Source of the DNA: DAOUJW01 sp965218945
GTDB taxonomy: Bacteria > Chloroflexota > Dehalococcoidia > Lucifugimonadales > UBA2985
Assembly (NCBI GenBank): GCA_965218945.1
Contig: OZ244718.1
Span: forward strand, 1,736,001-1,800,000
Reading direction: 5' to 3'
Length of the DNA: 64,000 nucleotides
Position numbers and translations under genes: made by a program
Notes under the pieces: generated by a model
What the model was told of the DNA's origin: nothing
The model's database searches: none
What the model saw: the letters and a program-made list of their open reading frames with translations, nothing else
Part shown: piece after piece, positions 36,597-45,751 of the stretch
Layout of the letters: every line of letters begins with the position of its first letter
How positions within the stretch are numbered: position 1 is the stretch's first letter

Positions 36597-37432
36597 TGCA
36601 CACTCCTCCGAGCCTCACCGTCATCAGCCTGGGCGGAGGCGTCCAGTCCTCCGTCATGGCGCTCATGGCGAGCGGGGGCGCGTTCGACCGCGTTCCCGAC
36701 TGCGCCATATTCGCCGACACCCGCTGGGAGCCGCCCAGCGTCTACGAGCACGTGGAGTGGCTTGCCGGACAACTCCGCTTCCCAGTGCACGTCGTGGACA
36801 ACGGGCGAAGCCTCCGAGAGGACGTGAAGGCCCTCACCAACCACTCAGGCTCCCGGAACTACGTGGACATACCCGTCTACCTGAAGGGAAACGACGGCGA
36901 GGGCGACGGCATCGGACGGCGGCAATGCACCGACAACTACAAGATCAGGCCCATTCGCAGGAAGATACGCGAGCTGCTGGGGTTGCGACCACGGCAGCGC
37001 GTCCCCGCAGGGACGGCCGTCGAGCTGTGGCTCGGCATCTCCACCGACGAGGCCATCCGCATGAAGACCTCGCGGGACCGGTGGATGACGAACCGCTACC
37101 CGCTCGTCGAGGCGGGCATGTCGCGCAGCGACTGCCTGGAGTGGTGGGCGGCCCGCTACGACAGGCCCCTGGAACGCTCGGCCTGCGTCGCCTGCCCCTT
37201 CCAGTCCCGCCACAGATGGGTGGAGACCAAGCGCAGGTGGCCGGAGCTGTTCGCCGAGGCGGTGGAGATAGACGCCGGATTGCGCGAAAGGCTGGCCCTC
37301 GACAAGACCCCCTTCCTTCACTCCCTGCGGATGCCCCTTGCCGAGGCGGTCGCGCTGGACGAGGCGGCCCTGGGAGACGACGGGCAGGCGGACGGGTTCG
37401 GCAACGAGTGCGAGGGGCACTGTGGGGTGTGA
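36596..37432 (+). CDS. PAPS-reductase-like PP-loop ATPase
   Basis: 278 residues from ATG 36596 (AGGAGGAGGGG upstream; GTG 36593 is an alternative). N-type ATP pyrophosphatase: PP-loop SLGGGVQSSVMAL near residue 12, ADTRWEPPSVYEHV, GRRQCTDNYKIRPIR, and Cys motifs CVACPFQSRHRW and CEGHC that could bind metal or an Fe-S cluster. Such proteins adenylylate substrates for thiolation or sulphur transfer. Mobile elements often carry them near DNA-processing genes, but no dnd/ssp partner genes are present, so the substrate is unknown. Confidence 0.78.
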   Translation: MHTPPSLTVISLGGGVQSSVMALMASGGAFDRVPDCAIFADTRWEPPSVYEHVEWLAGQLRFPVHVVDNGRSLREDVKALTNHSGSRNYVDIPVYLKGNDGEGDGIGRRQCTDNYKIRPIRRKIRELLGLRPRQRVPAGTAVELWLGISTDEAIRMKTSRDRWMTNRYPLVEAGMSRSDCLEWWAARYDRPLERSACVACPFQSRHRWVETKRRWPELFAEAVEIDAGLRERLALDKTPFLHSLRMPLAEAVALDEAALGDDGQADGFGNECEGHCGV

Positions 37433-37519
37433 GGCCGGGGCCGAAGCCCCCGTAGGAGTCAGGAGGTCGGCATGGCGGCCAGGTGCGGGCAGAATGCGCG
37501 CAGAGAGCGCCGCAGCGTC

Positions 37520-37876
37520 CTAGTACAGGATCATATGAGTGGGAACCAGCCGTTGAGCCTCCGGGTCCACCGCCAACGCCAGACCCTCCAGGGTGTAGGC
37601 CCCCAGCAACGGAGGGGCCTCATCTTCCCCGAACACTACGATGGTCGTCACGGTATCGCCGTCGATGGTTGCTCGCGCCTCCCCGTAGTCCATCTCGATA
37701 CGCCGGCTGTCGGCCAGCAGGAACCCACGCTTGCCCATCGGCTCGATGCCCAGCTCCCGCAGAAGGCTCGAAGGGAGCGTCGTGAACGATGCGCCGGTGT
37801 CCACCGTCGCCTCTATCTCCCGCGCCCGTTGGCCGTCCATGCTGGCAATGCGCAGCGGCCACTTGAATGTCCCCAT
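37520..37876 (-). CDS. retropepsin-like aspartic protease
   Basis: 118 residues. The catalytic motif EATVDTGASFTTLP (Asp26) is followed by the hydrophobic LLGAYTLEGLALAVD segment of single-domain clan AA proteases, which work as dimers. GGAGAGG precedes the ATG. It is encoded opposite to its neighbours. Substrate unknown. Confidence 0.82.
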   Translation of the reverse strand: MGTFKWPLRIASMDGQRAREIEATVDTGASFTTLPSSLLRELGIEPMGKRGFLLADSRRIEMDYGEARATIDGDTVTTIVVFGEDEAPPLLGAYTLEGLALAVDPEAQRLVPTHMILY

Positions 37877-37952
37877 AAGGAAGCCTCTCCGTCCCAGTCT
37901 CTACCCTCCCATTCTACCCGATTTGAAGGCCCTCTTACAGATGCCCGGACCC

Positions 37953-37982
37953 TTGACAACGACAGGCCGGTTCGTGCATGAT
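37953..37982 (+). promoter_or_regulatory. candidate sigma-70-like promoter for the RHH-recombinase pair
   Basis: TTGACA at 37953-37958 and CATGAT at 37977-37982 with an 18-bp spacer, about 38 bp upstream of the ribbon-helix-helix ATG. The region is locally AT-rich. It could be autoregulated by the RHH protein. Confidence 0.5.
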
Positions 37983-38019
37983 AAGAGTATGACTAGGTAT
38001 TACTACAAAGGGTAAAAAT

Positions 38020-38217
38020 ATGCCCAGGACCACGAAGGTCATCAGCTTCTCCATGCCCCCGGAGTTGGCGGAGCAGGTGCAGCAGATGCTCAAGGAGGAT
38101 GACCGCACCATGAGCGAGTTCCTCCGTGAGGCCATCCGCCTGTACATGGAGGAGCGGGAGTGGCTGCGGCGGGAGCGCCGCCAACGGGCCGAGGCCCGCC
38201 GAAACGACCAGGAATGA
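38020..38217 (+). CDS. ribbon-helix-helix (CopG/Arc-type) regulator
   Basis: 65 residues. A beta strand (TKVISFSMPPELAEQVQQML) followed by TMSEFLREAIRLYMEEREWL is the RHH fold of CopG/ParD-type DNA-binding dimers, with a basic tail. No toxin gene follows. The next gene is the serine recombinase, which begins 17 bases downstream, so it probably represses or modulates recombination. Confidence 0.82.
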   Translation: MPRTTKVISFSMPPELAEQVQQMLKEDDRTMSEFLREAIRLYMEEREWLRRERRQRAEARRNDQE

Positions 38218-38234
38218 GCAAGGAGGACGCACCC

Positions 38235-39833
38235 ATGAATGATAAGACCGACTACACCCCCGCAGCGCTCTATGCCAGGGTCTCCAGCGACCGCCAGGAC
38301 GTGGACCTCTCCATCTCCGCCCAGCTGCGGGCGCTCAGGGACTACGCCGAGAAGAACGGCTACATCGTCGCCCGCGAGTACGTGGACGAGGCCGAGAGCG
38401 GGCGCATCGCCGACCGCCCCGAGTTCCGCAAGATGATCGACGAAGCCGCCAAGCCCAATGGCCCCTTCCAGGAGATTCTGGTCTGGAAATTCAGCCGGTT
38501 CACCCGAAAGCGCGAGCACGCCGTCGCCTTCAAGTCCATGCTCCGGCGCAAGGGCGTCAGGGTCGTCTCCATCACCGAGCACGCCGACGACACCCCCACC
38601 GGCAAGCTCATGGAGGCCATCATCGAGAGCGTGGACGAATTCTACAGCGAAAATCTTGCCCAGGAGGTCACGAGAGGGATGCGGGAGGCGGCGTCCAGGG
38701 GCTTCTGGGTCGCCAGCAGGGTGCCCTACGGCTTCCGCAAGGTCTACGTCCAGGACGGAGCCAAGAAGCGCCCCACCCTGGAACCCGACGAGGATGCGGC
38801 CCGTGTCGTCAAGAGCGCCTTTGACATGGCCGAGGCCGGTAGGGGGATGCTGGACATCGCCCGCGCCCTCAACGACGAGGGCATCGCCAGCCCCGCAGGA
38901 AAGCTCTGGTCCAAGAACGGCGTCCATCTCCTCCTCAGAAACGAAGCCTACACAGGCGCTCTGGTCTGGGGCACGAACGCCAAGGACAAGGCCGACCCGG
39001 TGCGCGTCGAGAAGGCGTTCCCCAGCATCGTCTCCAAGGCCCAATTCCGCCGCGTGAAACGGCTGATGCGCTCCAGGGCGCCCAAGAGGACTCACCCCCG
39101 CCGCGTCGGGAGCACCTACCTGCTCAGCGGTCTGGTCAAGTGCAAGGAGTGCGACCGGGCGTTCAGCGGGCAGGAGGCCAAGAGCGGCCAGTTCTCCTAC
39201 TATGTCTGCCAGTCCATCATGAAGCGCGGCAAGGAAGCCTGCGATTCGCCCAGGATCAACGCCCGGCGATTCGAGGAGATGATCGTCGGCAACATTCGCT
39301 CCAACATCCTCACCGACGGCAACATCCGCGCCCTGGTAAAGGTGGTGGACGAGCGGATGGACGGCGTTGCCGGCGAGCAGCGCAAGCGGCTGGAGACCAT
39401 CGAGGATGAGCTTGAGGACGTGAAGCGCAAGCTGGGCCGCATCTGGCACTTGGTGGAGACCACCGACACCGACATGGCCGACGCCTCAGACCGCATCAAA
39501 GAGCACCGGGAGCGGCAGCGGCGCCTAGAGGCTTCGGCGGAAGAGGCAAGGGCGATTCTCTCCCAGCGCAGGGAGGTCCTGGACGACGTGGAGACCATCA
39601 CTACCTACGCCCAGGACATGAGCGAGTTCCTGAAGGATAGCGAGCTGACCGAGCGCAGGGCCTTCATCGAGACCTTCGTCAAGGAGATCGTCGTCATGCC
39701 CGGCAAGGCTGTCGTCCGGTATACCGTGCCCATGCCGGACGATAGCCCCATACCGGGGAAGAGAACCGAGGACATGGCCCTGAACGGCTCGGTTCTGTCT
39801 ACCGTCAAGTCAGGCCCACCTGAGAAGGCTTGA
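38235..39833 (+). CDS. large serine recombinase (integrase)
   Basis: 532 residues from ATG 38235 (AGGAGG eight bases upstream; ATG 38214 overlaps the RHH stop and is a weaker choice). Resolvase catalytic domain with YARVSSDRQ (nucleophile Ser17), recombinase domain (SRVPYGFRKV, YTGALVWGT), zinc ribbon KCKECDRAFSG...YVCQ...ACDSPR, coiled coil at about 370-450 and a C-terminal tail. Such enzymes integrate and excise elements at attP/attB without accessory DNA. It lies at the right end of module A, where the convergent helicase gene loses its normal C-terminus, as expected if an attachment site is close by. Confidence 0.93.
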   Translation: MNDKTDYTPAALYARVSSDRQDVDLSISAQLRALRDYAEKNGYIVAREYVDEAESGRIADRPEFRKMIDEAAKPNGPFQEILVWKFSRFTRKREHAVAFKSMLRRKGVRVVSITEHADDTPTGKLMEAIIESVDEFYSENLAQEVTRGMREAASRGFWVASRVPYGFRKVYVQDGAKKRPTLEPDEDAARVVKSAFDMAEAGRGMLDIARALNDEGIASPAGKLWSKNGVHLLLRNEAYTGALVWGTNAKDKADPVRVEKAFPSIVSKAQFRRVKRLMRSRAPKRTHPRRVGSTYLLSGLVKCKECDRAFSGQEAKSGQFSYYVCQSIMKRGKEACDSPRINARRFEEMIVGNIRSNILTDGNIRALVKVVDERMDGVAGEQRKRLETIEDELEDVKRKLGRIWHLVETTDTDMADASDRIKEHRERQRRLEASAEEARAILSQRREVLDDVETITTYAQDMSEFLKDSELTERRAFIETFVKEIVVMPGKAVVRYTVPMPDDSPIPGKRTEDMALNGSVLSTVKSGPPEKA

Positions 39834-41461
39834 ACTCGTAGGGGAGGTCGGCGGATATATCCTTCGATCGATTGAAGGAAGGTAGGGCTCTGTCCTCCTC
39901 CTCCCCAGCCGGTTGATGTCTATCAGAGCCCTGCCGCATTCAGATCGACCGCCCATGAGAACCGTACTTTTTTGTGTTGATTGGAAGACGGAGAACTCTG
40001 TCTCGTACCAGCAGATGGTGGGGAAGGCGATGAGGTCGAGGCCGGTCTGCACCAGCCTGGGATGGCAGATGATCACGTCGATCCCCTGCTTCACCTTCTC
40101 GGCAACCCACGCCTCGCGGCGGTCCGGGGCCACGGCGTCGGCCTTCATCACCGCCACCCTGAACCCGTGGCGGCTCAGCATGTCCTCCATCCGCCCGGTG
40201 ATGTCCCGCGTTCCCGTGTGCGTCGCGTAGACCAGCACCCTCCGTCCCTCCATCCTCTCGGCCGCCACCAGGTCCACCAGCGCCTTCTCCTTGGGGTACA
40301 GCCTCTCCTCCGATAGGGGAGGCATCTGCACGATGGGGACGCCCGTCCCGGGGTCGAACACCGTCTCGCCCCTGGTGCAGCCGTCGGGGTAGGCCAGCAG
40401 GGTCTGGAGGTATGTGGCCAGGAGCCTCTTGGAACCCTTCGCAAGGGCTTGGGCCAGAGCCTGTCTCAGGGCGTTGAACACCATGTCGTAGGCGCCTCTC
40501 TGGGAGAACCCCGTGTGGTCCTCCTCCCGGTCCATCGCCGACAGCAGGACCTGCTCCTCGTAGGGAGGCAGTCCCGACGCCACGTCGGAGAGCCTGAGGA
40601 ACACCGAGTTGCCAATGAGGTGGAATAGGGCGGAGGGCGCCAGGCCAGGCCTCTCCTTCACCACCTTCCTGTACTTCCTTCTGTGGCTGTTGCGGCCGTC
40701 CTCCACCGGGTCATCGTCGGACTTCCCAATGGTGTGCTCCTCGAAGCCGTATCGCTGCACCCACCGGTGCTCATCGGAGCGCCCGAACTCCGTCCTTATC
40801 TCAGGGGAGAACCTGTAGAGGAGGTGGAAGAGGGTTGAGGAGTAGCCTCCCAACAGGGTGCCAGTGAGGGTCAAAGATTTGCCGCAGGCGTCGGCCAGTA
40901 TGCCGGCGGCGATGCCCTGGGCGGAGCCGCGTCCCTTGTACTCATGCACCTCGTCGCCTATGAGCAGATCGAAGAAGCCCTTCATCCTGTTCTTCACGTA
41001 GTCCGCCAGTGGGTATCTCCGTGGTCCCGCGTTGTCGGCCCGCCAGAGGGGGGAGCCGCACCTCGTGCAGGACCTCCTCTTGCGTTTGAGCTCCTCCGCC
41101 GTGAGGGGAGCGCCGTCCCTGTCCACCACCTGAGCCGTGCAGTCGGGGCAGGTGGGAACCCTGAATGGCTCCCCCGCGTCCTCGGTGCGCATGAGTCTGC
41201 CACCTGCAATGGCCCACCGCTCCACGGTGGCGGGGAGCCACCGGTAGGAGAGCTTGGCTCGCTCCCTGGACATCACCGCGAAGAGGGGGCCGGAGCCGGT
41301 GAGCATTCTCAGCCGCTCCAGGTCGGTGATGGAGGAGACGATGGCTGTTCGTGCGTAGGGTATCGTCTCCTCCACCTCCCTCTTCCATTTCCGGGTCAGG
41401 TGGGGAGGACAGACGACAAGCACCCTCCTGAAGCCCGCGGCGTGTGCCGCAGCCGTGGCTA
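39810..41461 (-). pseudogene. SNF2-type helicase, 3' exon, C-terminus replaced
   Basis: Second exon of a helicase split by a group II intron; the first exon is 44393-44621. Joined, the frame reads GTGKTF-I-ATAAAHAAGF. Visible motifs: VVCPPHLTRKWKREV (Ia), an inserted zinc ribbon (CPDCTA...CTRCGSPLW), GDEVHEYKG (II), TLTGTLLGGYS (III), VYATHTGTR (IV) and VQTGLDLIAFPTICWYE (V). After ETEFSVF (about 39984) the expected motif VI (QASRRSWRIGQ-like) is missing. The frame continues with unrelated sequence and overlaps the recombinase 3' end. The gene therefore looks truncated, probably by integration at the recombinase end, and the product is likely non-functional or altered. Confidence 0.8.
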
Positions 41462-41524
41462 GTAAGGTAGGCCGCCGGCGAGTTACTCCGAGTTATCGGA
41501 GCACTTTTCCGTCGGCCCCCTTCC

Positions 41525-41558
41525 GAACCGGACGTGCGGCTTTCACCGCATCCGGCTC
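41525..41558 (-). ncRNA. group II intron 1 domain V
   Basis: A 34-nt hairpin: arms GAGCCGGA and TCCGGTTC, inner stem GCGGT/GCCGC and a GAAA tetraloop. This is the catalytic core of the ribozyme. Domain VI with the branch-site region follows to 41462. Confidence 0.93.
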
Positions 41559-41630
41559 TCTAGTGTCGAAACAGTGGTAGTGGTTGGGAACCTCTCACGC
41601 GGGAGCGTGAGATTGTGGTTCTCTTTCGGC

Positions 41631-41954
41631 TTATCTGCGGCGGCGGGATAACCACAAACCGCCGCTCGTGAGACCGCAGAGCACCGCTAGAGCGATGAGA
41701 ACCGGACCTGCGACGGCGGTGCCGCAGCCGCAGAGGGGTTCGAGTGCGGCCACCACGAGTGCGCCGGGTGCTACGAGTATGTTGAACAAGAGGGTGATGG
41801 GGAGCGCAGCCAAGGTGACCACTAACTCGGTGACATTGGCAAATTCGCCTAACGTGATTGGTAGTTTGTTCAGGACGGCGTTAATCCAGTCCTGAATGAG
41901 CCAAACGACCGCGAACGTTGTCAGCGCTGCCGTCAGAGCTAGTAGAACTCGCAA
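41631..41954 (-). CDS. small membrane protein carried inside group II intron 1
   Basis: 107 residues from TTG 41954 with AAAGGAG seven bases upstream. Three hydrophobic stretches (VLLALTAALTTFAVVWLI; TELVVTLAALPITLLFNILV; GPVLIALAVLCGLTSGGLWL) and a terminal RRRR. It lies between the maturase stop and domain V, wholly inside the intron, and ends 169 bp from the intron 3' end, the same distance as the DUF3224 cargo in intron 2. No family recognised. It is a passenger gene with its own ribosome-binding site. Confidence 0.65.
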   Translation of the reverse strand: MRVLLALTAALTTFAVVWLIQDWINAVLNKLPITLGEFANVTELVVTLAALPITLLFNILVAPGALVVAALEPLCGCGTAVAGPVLIALAVLCGLTSGGLWLSRRRR

Positions 41955-42093
41955 GACGTTACTCCTTTACGGCCCAGACCCTGATTTGAGACTGGGTTTC
42001 CTCTTGATAAGGGTTGGGGTTGAGTATACCAACCCGCGTTGAGGGGGAACAGCGTTAGGGCCGTAATCACCCCCTACGTGTGGCACTACCTTA

Positions 42094-43881
42094 CTATTGC
42101 TTGCGCGGTTTCCAGCTGCCGTCGTGGGCGTCCATGTGACACGTCCGGCAGACCGCGAGGGTCTTGCGTTTTCGCGCCGCCATGATTTGTACCCACTTGG
42201 GCTTTTCTCGTTGGCCTTTCACGTTCAGGTCGCGAAGTGCGCGGATGTGGTGGATTTCCACTTTCACCGTTGAGTCGCACATCTCGCATTTGTCCGCTAG
42301 GAGCCGTTTGGTAAGCTCGTTGCGGCCAGCCCTGTACCGCTGAGGCTGTTGGTCTACGAGAACTGCCTGCCGTTGCCGTTTCAGGGGTATGCCACCGAAG
42401 TACGCCACTTTAGGGCGTTTGCCGTTGTCCTGCTGCTTGACGACCTTGAGACAGACACGCGGCCCGTGCTCGGTTTCCGCGACGCTCTTATACTGGCGTT
42501 GCATCTTCCGTGCGGTGGACTTGTGCTTTGCCGCAAGGGTCCGTGCCAGCGACATCTCCATGACCGATTGCAGCCGCCCAAAACGGGAGACGTTGTAGGC
42601 CAGAAGGTAGTAGTTGACGACGCCCCGGAACTCCGACTGGTACTGTGCCACGATTCCGAAATCTTCATCGTGGAGTAGGTAACTGCGGTGTGCCGGTTTG
42701 CCTTTGCGCATGTAGGCTTGGCAGTGTTGTTCGATGACGTCGGCGGGGACCCGCAATCCGATTTGGCCGTTGACCCTGCGCCGACCATTGCGGTCAACCT
42801 GGTCGTTGGCTTGTTGGTTCACGAGTTCGTAGCCGAGGAACCGCGCCGCCTGACTGGTGGCGTGGGTTATGAGAGTTTTCTCCCTGGATAGCTCCAGCTT
42901 GAGCGAGTCGCGCAGGAACGTCTCCAAGGACTCTTTCACCTGTTGGGCTTCGACCTTTGGCCCGATGAAACCCAGCACGAAGTCGTCCGCGTAGCGCACG
43001 TACCGTAACCGGCGGTAGCCGGGGTCGTAGGGGTCACGTGACGGCAGTCGTTGCATTTGCTTGCGCAGTTGCAGTGCCTCGGCGTGGTTCCCCCGCTTCC
43101 TCTGGCGGGCCGCTTGGTTCAGCAAACGTGTGTACTCGCGGTTGTCTCTCCGGTCTGAGCCACGGGTGTGGGCTGGTATCAGCACGTTCTCGACAAACTT
43201 GTCCAACCGGTCTAGGTAGATGTTGGCGAGGATGGGACTGACTATGCCGCCTTGCGGTGTCCCGCTCAGCGTGCGGCCATACTTCCAATCCTCAACATAG
43301 CCTGCTTTCAGTAGGTACCTCAGCAAGCGTAGGAATCGGTTGTCGTGGAGCTTCTCGCCGAGCACCGACAACAGGACATCGTGGTCGATGTTGTCAAAGC
43401 ACCCTTTGATGTCGCCCTCGACGAACCAGCGGACACCAGTCCAGTGGGTGGTCACGTTGCTCAAGGCGGTGTGGCACCCCCGGTTGGGCCGAAAGCCGTG
43501 GGAGCGGTCGGAAAACTGCGGCTCGTAGTAGGCTTCCAGAATCATCCGGATGACCTCTTGCAGCAGCTTGTCCGGCCCCGTCGGTATGCCCAGGGCGCGG
43601 GTCTTGCCGTTAGGCTTGGGAATGTTGACCCGTCGCACCGGCGTCCACCGGAACCGCTCGTAGCGCAAGGCTTCGATGATGCGGTCGATTTTCGCCAGTG
43701 ACATACCATCCATGGTCTCTGCGGTGACTCCTTCGGTCGTAGCCCCCTGGTTTGAGTAGATACGACCGTAGGCCCGCAGATACAGGTTCCGGTTGTAAAG
43801 CAGCCGATAGATGTTCTCCAGCGGCAATCCTCGTTCTCCGCGTTCGCGTATGACGTTCAGTACAGTTTCGGCTTGTTGCAT
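42094..43881 (-). CDS. group II intron reverse transcriptase/maturase (intron 1)
   Basis: 595 residues from ATG 43881 (AGAGAGG eight bases upstream). RT blocks: NIPKPNGKTRALGIP, FSDRSHGFRPNRGCHTAL, GDIKGCFDNIDH, GTPQGGIVSPILANI and catalytic VRYADDFVLGF. Domain X maturase follows, then an HNH endonuclease (CEMCDSTVKVEIHHIRALRD...CRTCHMDAH). It would promote intron splicing and retrohoming and appears intact. Confidence 0.95.
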   Translation of the reverse strand: MQQAETVLNVIRERGERGLPLENIYRLLYNRNLYLRAYGRIYSNQGATTEGVTAETMDGMSLAKIDRIIEALRYERFRWTPVRRVNIPKPNGKTRALGIPTGPDKLLQEVIRMILEAYYEPQFSDRSHGFRPNRGCHTALSNVTTHWTGVRWFVEGDIKGCFDNIDHDVLLSVLGEKLHDNRFLRLLRYLLKAGYVEDWKYGRTLSGTPQGGIVSPILANIYLDRLDKFVENVLIPAHTRGSDRRDNREYTRLLNQAARQRKRGNHAEALQLRKQMQRLPSRDPYDPGYRRLRYVRYADDFVLGFIGPKVEAQQVKESLETFLRDSLKLELSREKTLITHATSQAARFLGYELVNQQANDQVDRNGRRRVNGQIGLRVPADVIEQHCQAYMRKGKPAHRSYLLHDEDFGIVAQYQSEFRGVVNYYLLAYNVSRFGRLQSVMEMSLARTLAAKHKSTARKMQRQYKSVAETEHGPRVCLKVVKQQDNGKRPKVAYFGGIPLKRQRQAVLVDQQPQRYRAGRNELTKRLLADKCEMCDSTVKVEIHHIRALRDLNVKGQREKPKWVQIMAARKRKTLAVCRTCHMDAHDGSWKPRKQ

Positions 43882-44392
43882 TCTGCATACCTCTCTGTGT
43901 TTGTTCGTCGAAACCACCTGTCCTCCTTCGCCATGTGGACGGCTTTCCCGCCCTCGGACTACTACGAGGACTCCGTGACCATAGGGGTCTCCCCCCGTAG
44001 GCCATCCCGCGTTCCGTTGACATAGGACGTTCTAGCGCGACTGTAGGTGCCCCGTTTGTTCCCTTGAATAGACCGCATCGGTCATCGTCCACTCATCGGA
44101 GTTGCATTGGTACCTTCATCGTACCGAGGCAATGAGTGGCGCCGGGTTACAAGCGTTCTACCGGCGGGTGGCAAGAACACCAACTGGGAACTGGGGTTCA
44201 GGCAGTCTAGCTTTCACCGTATCGCGCGGGCCTTGCGGAACCAGTCCTACAACGCTTTGGGACTGTAGCCGCTTTACCGACATGCTGTTGTCCCCCTAGG
44301 CTTTCGCTTCGAGGTAGGTCGGTTGGCCCAAGAACTTTCTCCGAGTTCTTCCTAGCTGAGCTAGGTATCCTATGCCGCGTAACGCGGCGCAC

Positions 44393-44621
44393 TGAAGGTC
44401 TTGCCGGTGCCCATCTCGCCGACGACGGTGGTGCCCCGGTGGGCTTCGAGGGAGAGGGCCGCTCCCTTGATGGCGTCCTCCTGCGCCCCCAGGGGCTTGC
44501 GGAGCAGGCGGGGGAGCTTGTGCCCGTTCTCCTCCGAGGGCCGGTAGAGGGGCGGGTAGGACTCGACCACCCGCTGGGCGATGGCTTCCTTGAACGTGTC
44601 GATGAACTCTCCGAGGTTCAT
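44393..44621 (-). CDS. SNF2-type helicase, 5' exon
   Basis: 76 codons plus one base. ATG at 44621 with AAGGAG upstream. It encodes LGAQEDAIKGAALSLEAHRG and Walker A VVGEMGTGKTF. Without splicing it ends after a few intron codons (SAPRYAA). With the intron removed it joins 39810-41461 to give a 626-residue frame. Helicases of this type in mobile elements sit with methyltransferase, SSB and primase genes, as here. Confidence 0.88.
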
Positions 44622-44675
44622 GTCTTTCTCCTTCCTTCATGAGGGTGCTTGGGGTTGGGCGATAGGCGATGCTCC

Positions 44676-44741
44676 GCCGTTCCTGGGAGGGAACAAGCGG
44701 GGCATCGTAATTGCGGCTCGGTGGGATGAGCCGTCTAAGCG
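44676..44741. promoter_or_regulatory. paired hairpins between zinc protein and helicase
   Basis: A long hairpin with arms GATGC-CCGC-GTTCC and GGAAC-GCGG-GCATC is followed by CGGCTC/GAGCCG. The same two-hairpin layout recurs between other genes of this minus-strand block (44986-45046, 50809-50867, 51321-51376). Possibly an mRNA processing, stability or attenuation signal. Confidence 0.55.
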
Positions 44742-44929
44742 GCGTTCGGGAGGGTCTCCCGTCGCTTGGCATCGTCGTAGCGCCTGCCCTGCAGGTGGTA
44801 CGACTTCACCGGGGAGGAGACCGCCCTTCCGCCGATGATGTCCACCGAGGCGGTCTGCATGGCGGGTTCGCCGGGGGCGATGGGCTGCCCGCACCGGGCG
44901 CAGGCGTCGAGGATCATGGTCGTCTGCAT
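44735..44929 (-). CDS. small CxxC protein
   Basis: 64 residues, one CARCGQPI zinc-knuckle-like pair, then a basic region (SYHLQGRRYDDAKRRETL). AAGGAAGG precedes the ATG at 44929. It lies between the methyltransferase and the helicase in the same transcription direction. Possibly a small zinc-binding accessory protein; no family. Confidence 0.62.
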   Translation of the reverse strand: MQTTMILDACARCGQPIAPGEPAMQTASVDIIGGRAVSSPVKSYHLQGRRYDDAKRRETLPNAA

Positions 44930-44985
44930 CGTTCATCCTTCCTTTCCTTATGGGTGGGTGGTTCTGAATCGTTCCGGTAAAGCGA

Positions 44986-45046
44986 AGGCCCCGCAGGTCG
45001 AAGGGACCAACGGGGCCTCGTGGGTGCGGCTCGGTGAAGTGAGCCG
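44986..45046. promoter_or_regulatory. paired hairpins after the methyltransferase
   Basis: AGGCCCCG/CGGGGCCT (44986-44993, 45011-45018) with an inner GGTC/GACC, then CGGCTC/GAGCCG (45027-45032, 45041-45046) two bases from the stop codon. One of the recurrent two-hairpin intergenic modules. Confidence 0.6.
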
Positions 45047-45047
45047 T

Positions 45048-45582
45048 CTATGCTGCGATGTCGGTGATCTCGCCGCCGCGCAGGTCCAGGGCGACGACGG
45101 TGGTCTTGAGCTTCTCCCGGTGGACCTCCTTCTCCGGGGAGTCCTCCACCATGACCATCTCCTTCGAGGTGCGGCCCTTGACCAGGATGCGCCGACCGTC
45201 GGCTTCCAGGCAGAGGTTGTCGAGGAAGCCCGCCGCCACCAGCATCGCCATGTGCCCCCGTCGCAGGGGCATCAGCGGGCGGGTGCGGCTGTCCCTGGCG
45301 GGCCAGAGGGTGTCGGTTATCTCCGTGCTCGTCCACAGCCCCAACCGCCGCGCCTCCAAAGCGGCAGCCACCGGGTCCACCGTCCTGGTGGTGAAGAGCA
45401 CGTCCCCGGCTCTTGTAGCGGGAGCCGTGTAGACCGGGTGGTCGTGCCGGTACAGAGCCGCCGCCTCCCCGGATGCCCACTCCAGTATCTGCCCCTCAGC
45501 CGGAGTGTCGGGGCTGGGTTCGGGCTTGCGGCGCCCAATGAGGACCACCTGGTCGAAGGCCTCCCGCTCCGGTTGAGGGAAG
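45048..45582 (-). CDS. DNA methyltransferase, 3' exon
   Basis: Codes the C-terminal half of the split methylase. Joined to 48508-49010 the protein reads YGRMRCW-A-FPQPEREAFDQ, restoring a continuous frame of 345 residues. The segment includes VVLIGRRKPEP, a variable linker and a conserved end (KGRTSKEMVMVEDSPEKEVH). Domain type resembles DUF6094-like N6-adenine methylases of mobile elements. Ends at TAG 45048-45050. Confidence 0.85.
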
Positions 45583-45645
45583 GTAAGGTAGGCCGCCGGC
45601 GAGTTACCCCGCGTTAGCGGAGCACTTTTCCGTCGGCCCCCTTCC

Positions 45646-45679
45646 GAACCGGACGTGCGGCTTTCACCGCATCCGGCTC
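45646..45679 (-). ncRNA. group II intron 2 domain V
   Basis: 34 nt, identical to the domain V of intron 1 (GAGCCGGA arm, GAAA tetraloop, TCCGGTTC arm). Confidence 0.93.
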
Positions 45680-45751
45680 TCCAGTGTCTTTATGAAGGGT
45701 AGTGTTAGGGCTGTGTGGGCGGTCTAGGAATCAGCCGACTTCGGGTGCGAG

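Larger units (their letters stand above)
41462..44392 (-). mobile_element. group II intron 1 (in the helicase gene)
   Basis: 2931 bp. On the minus strand it begins GTGCGCCGC after exon ...ACCTTCA and ends CCTTAC before TAGCC. Removing exactly this segment restores the helicase frame. Domain V (41525-41558) has a GAAA tetraloop and the AGC triad. Domain IV contains a maturase gene and, downstream of it, a second unrelated gene. The 5' ~500 nt is homologous to that of intron 2 (shared GCACGTTTCAC-like blocks and CCGCTTTACC). Confidence 0.93.

Noticed and set aside
37520..37876. Retroviral-like protease as evidence of a retroelement
   Set aside because: Single-domain clan AA proteases are widespread in bacteria; no RT, integrase or LTR is linked to it here.
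38020..39833. RHH protein + downstream gene as a toxin-antitoxin pair
   Set aside because: The downstream gene is clearly a large serine recombinase and no small toxin is present.
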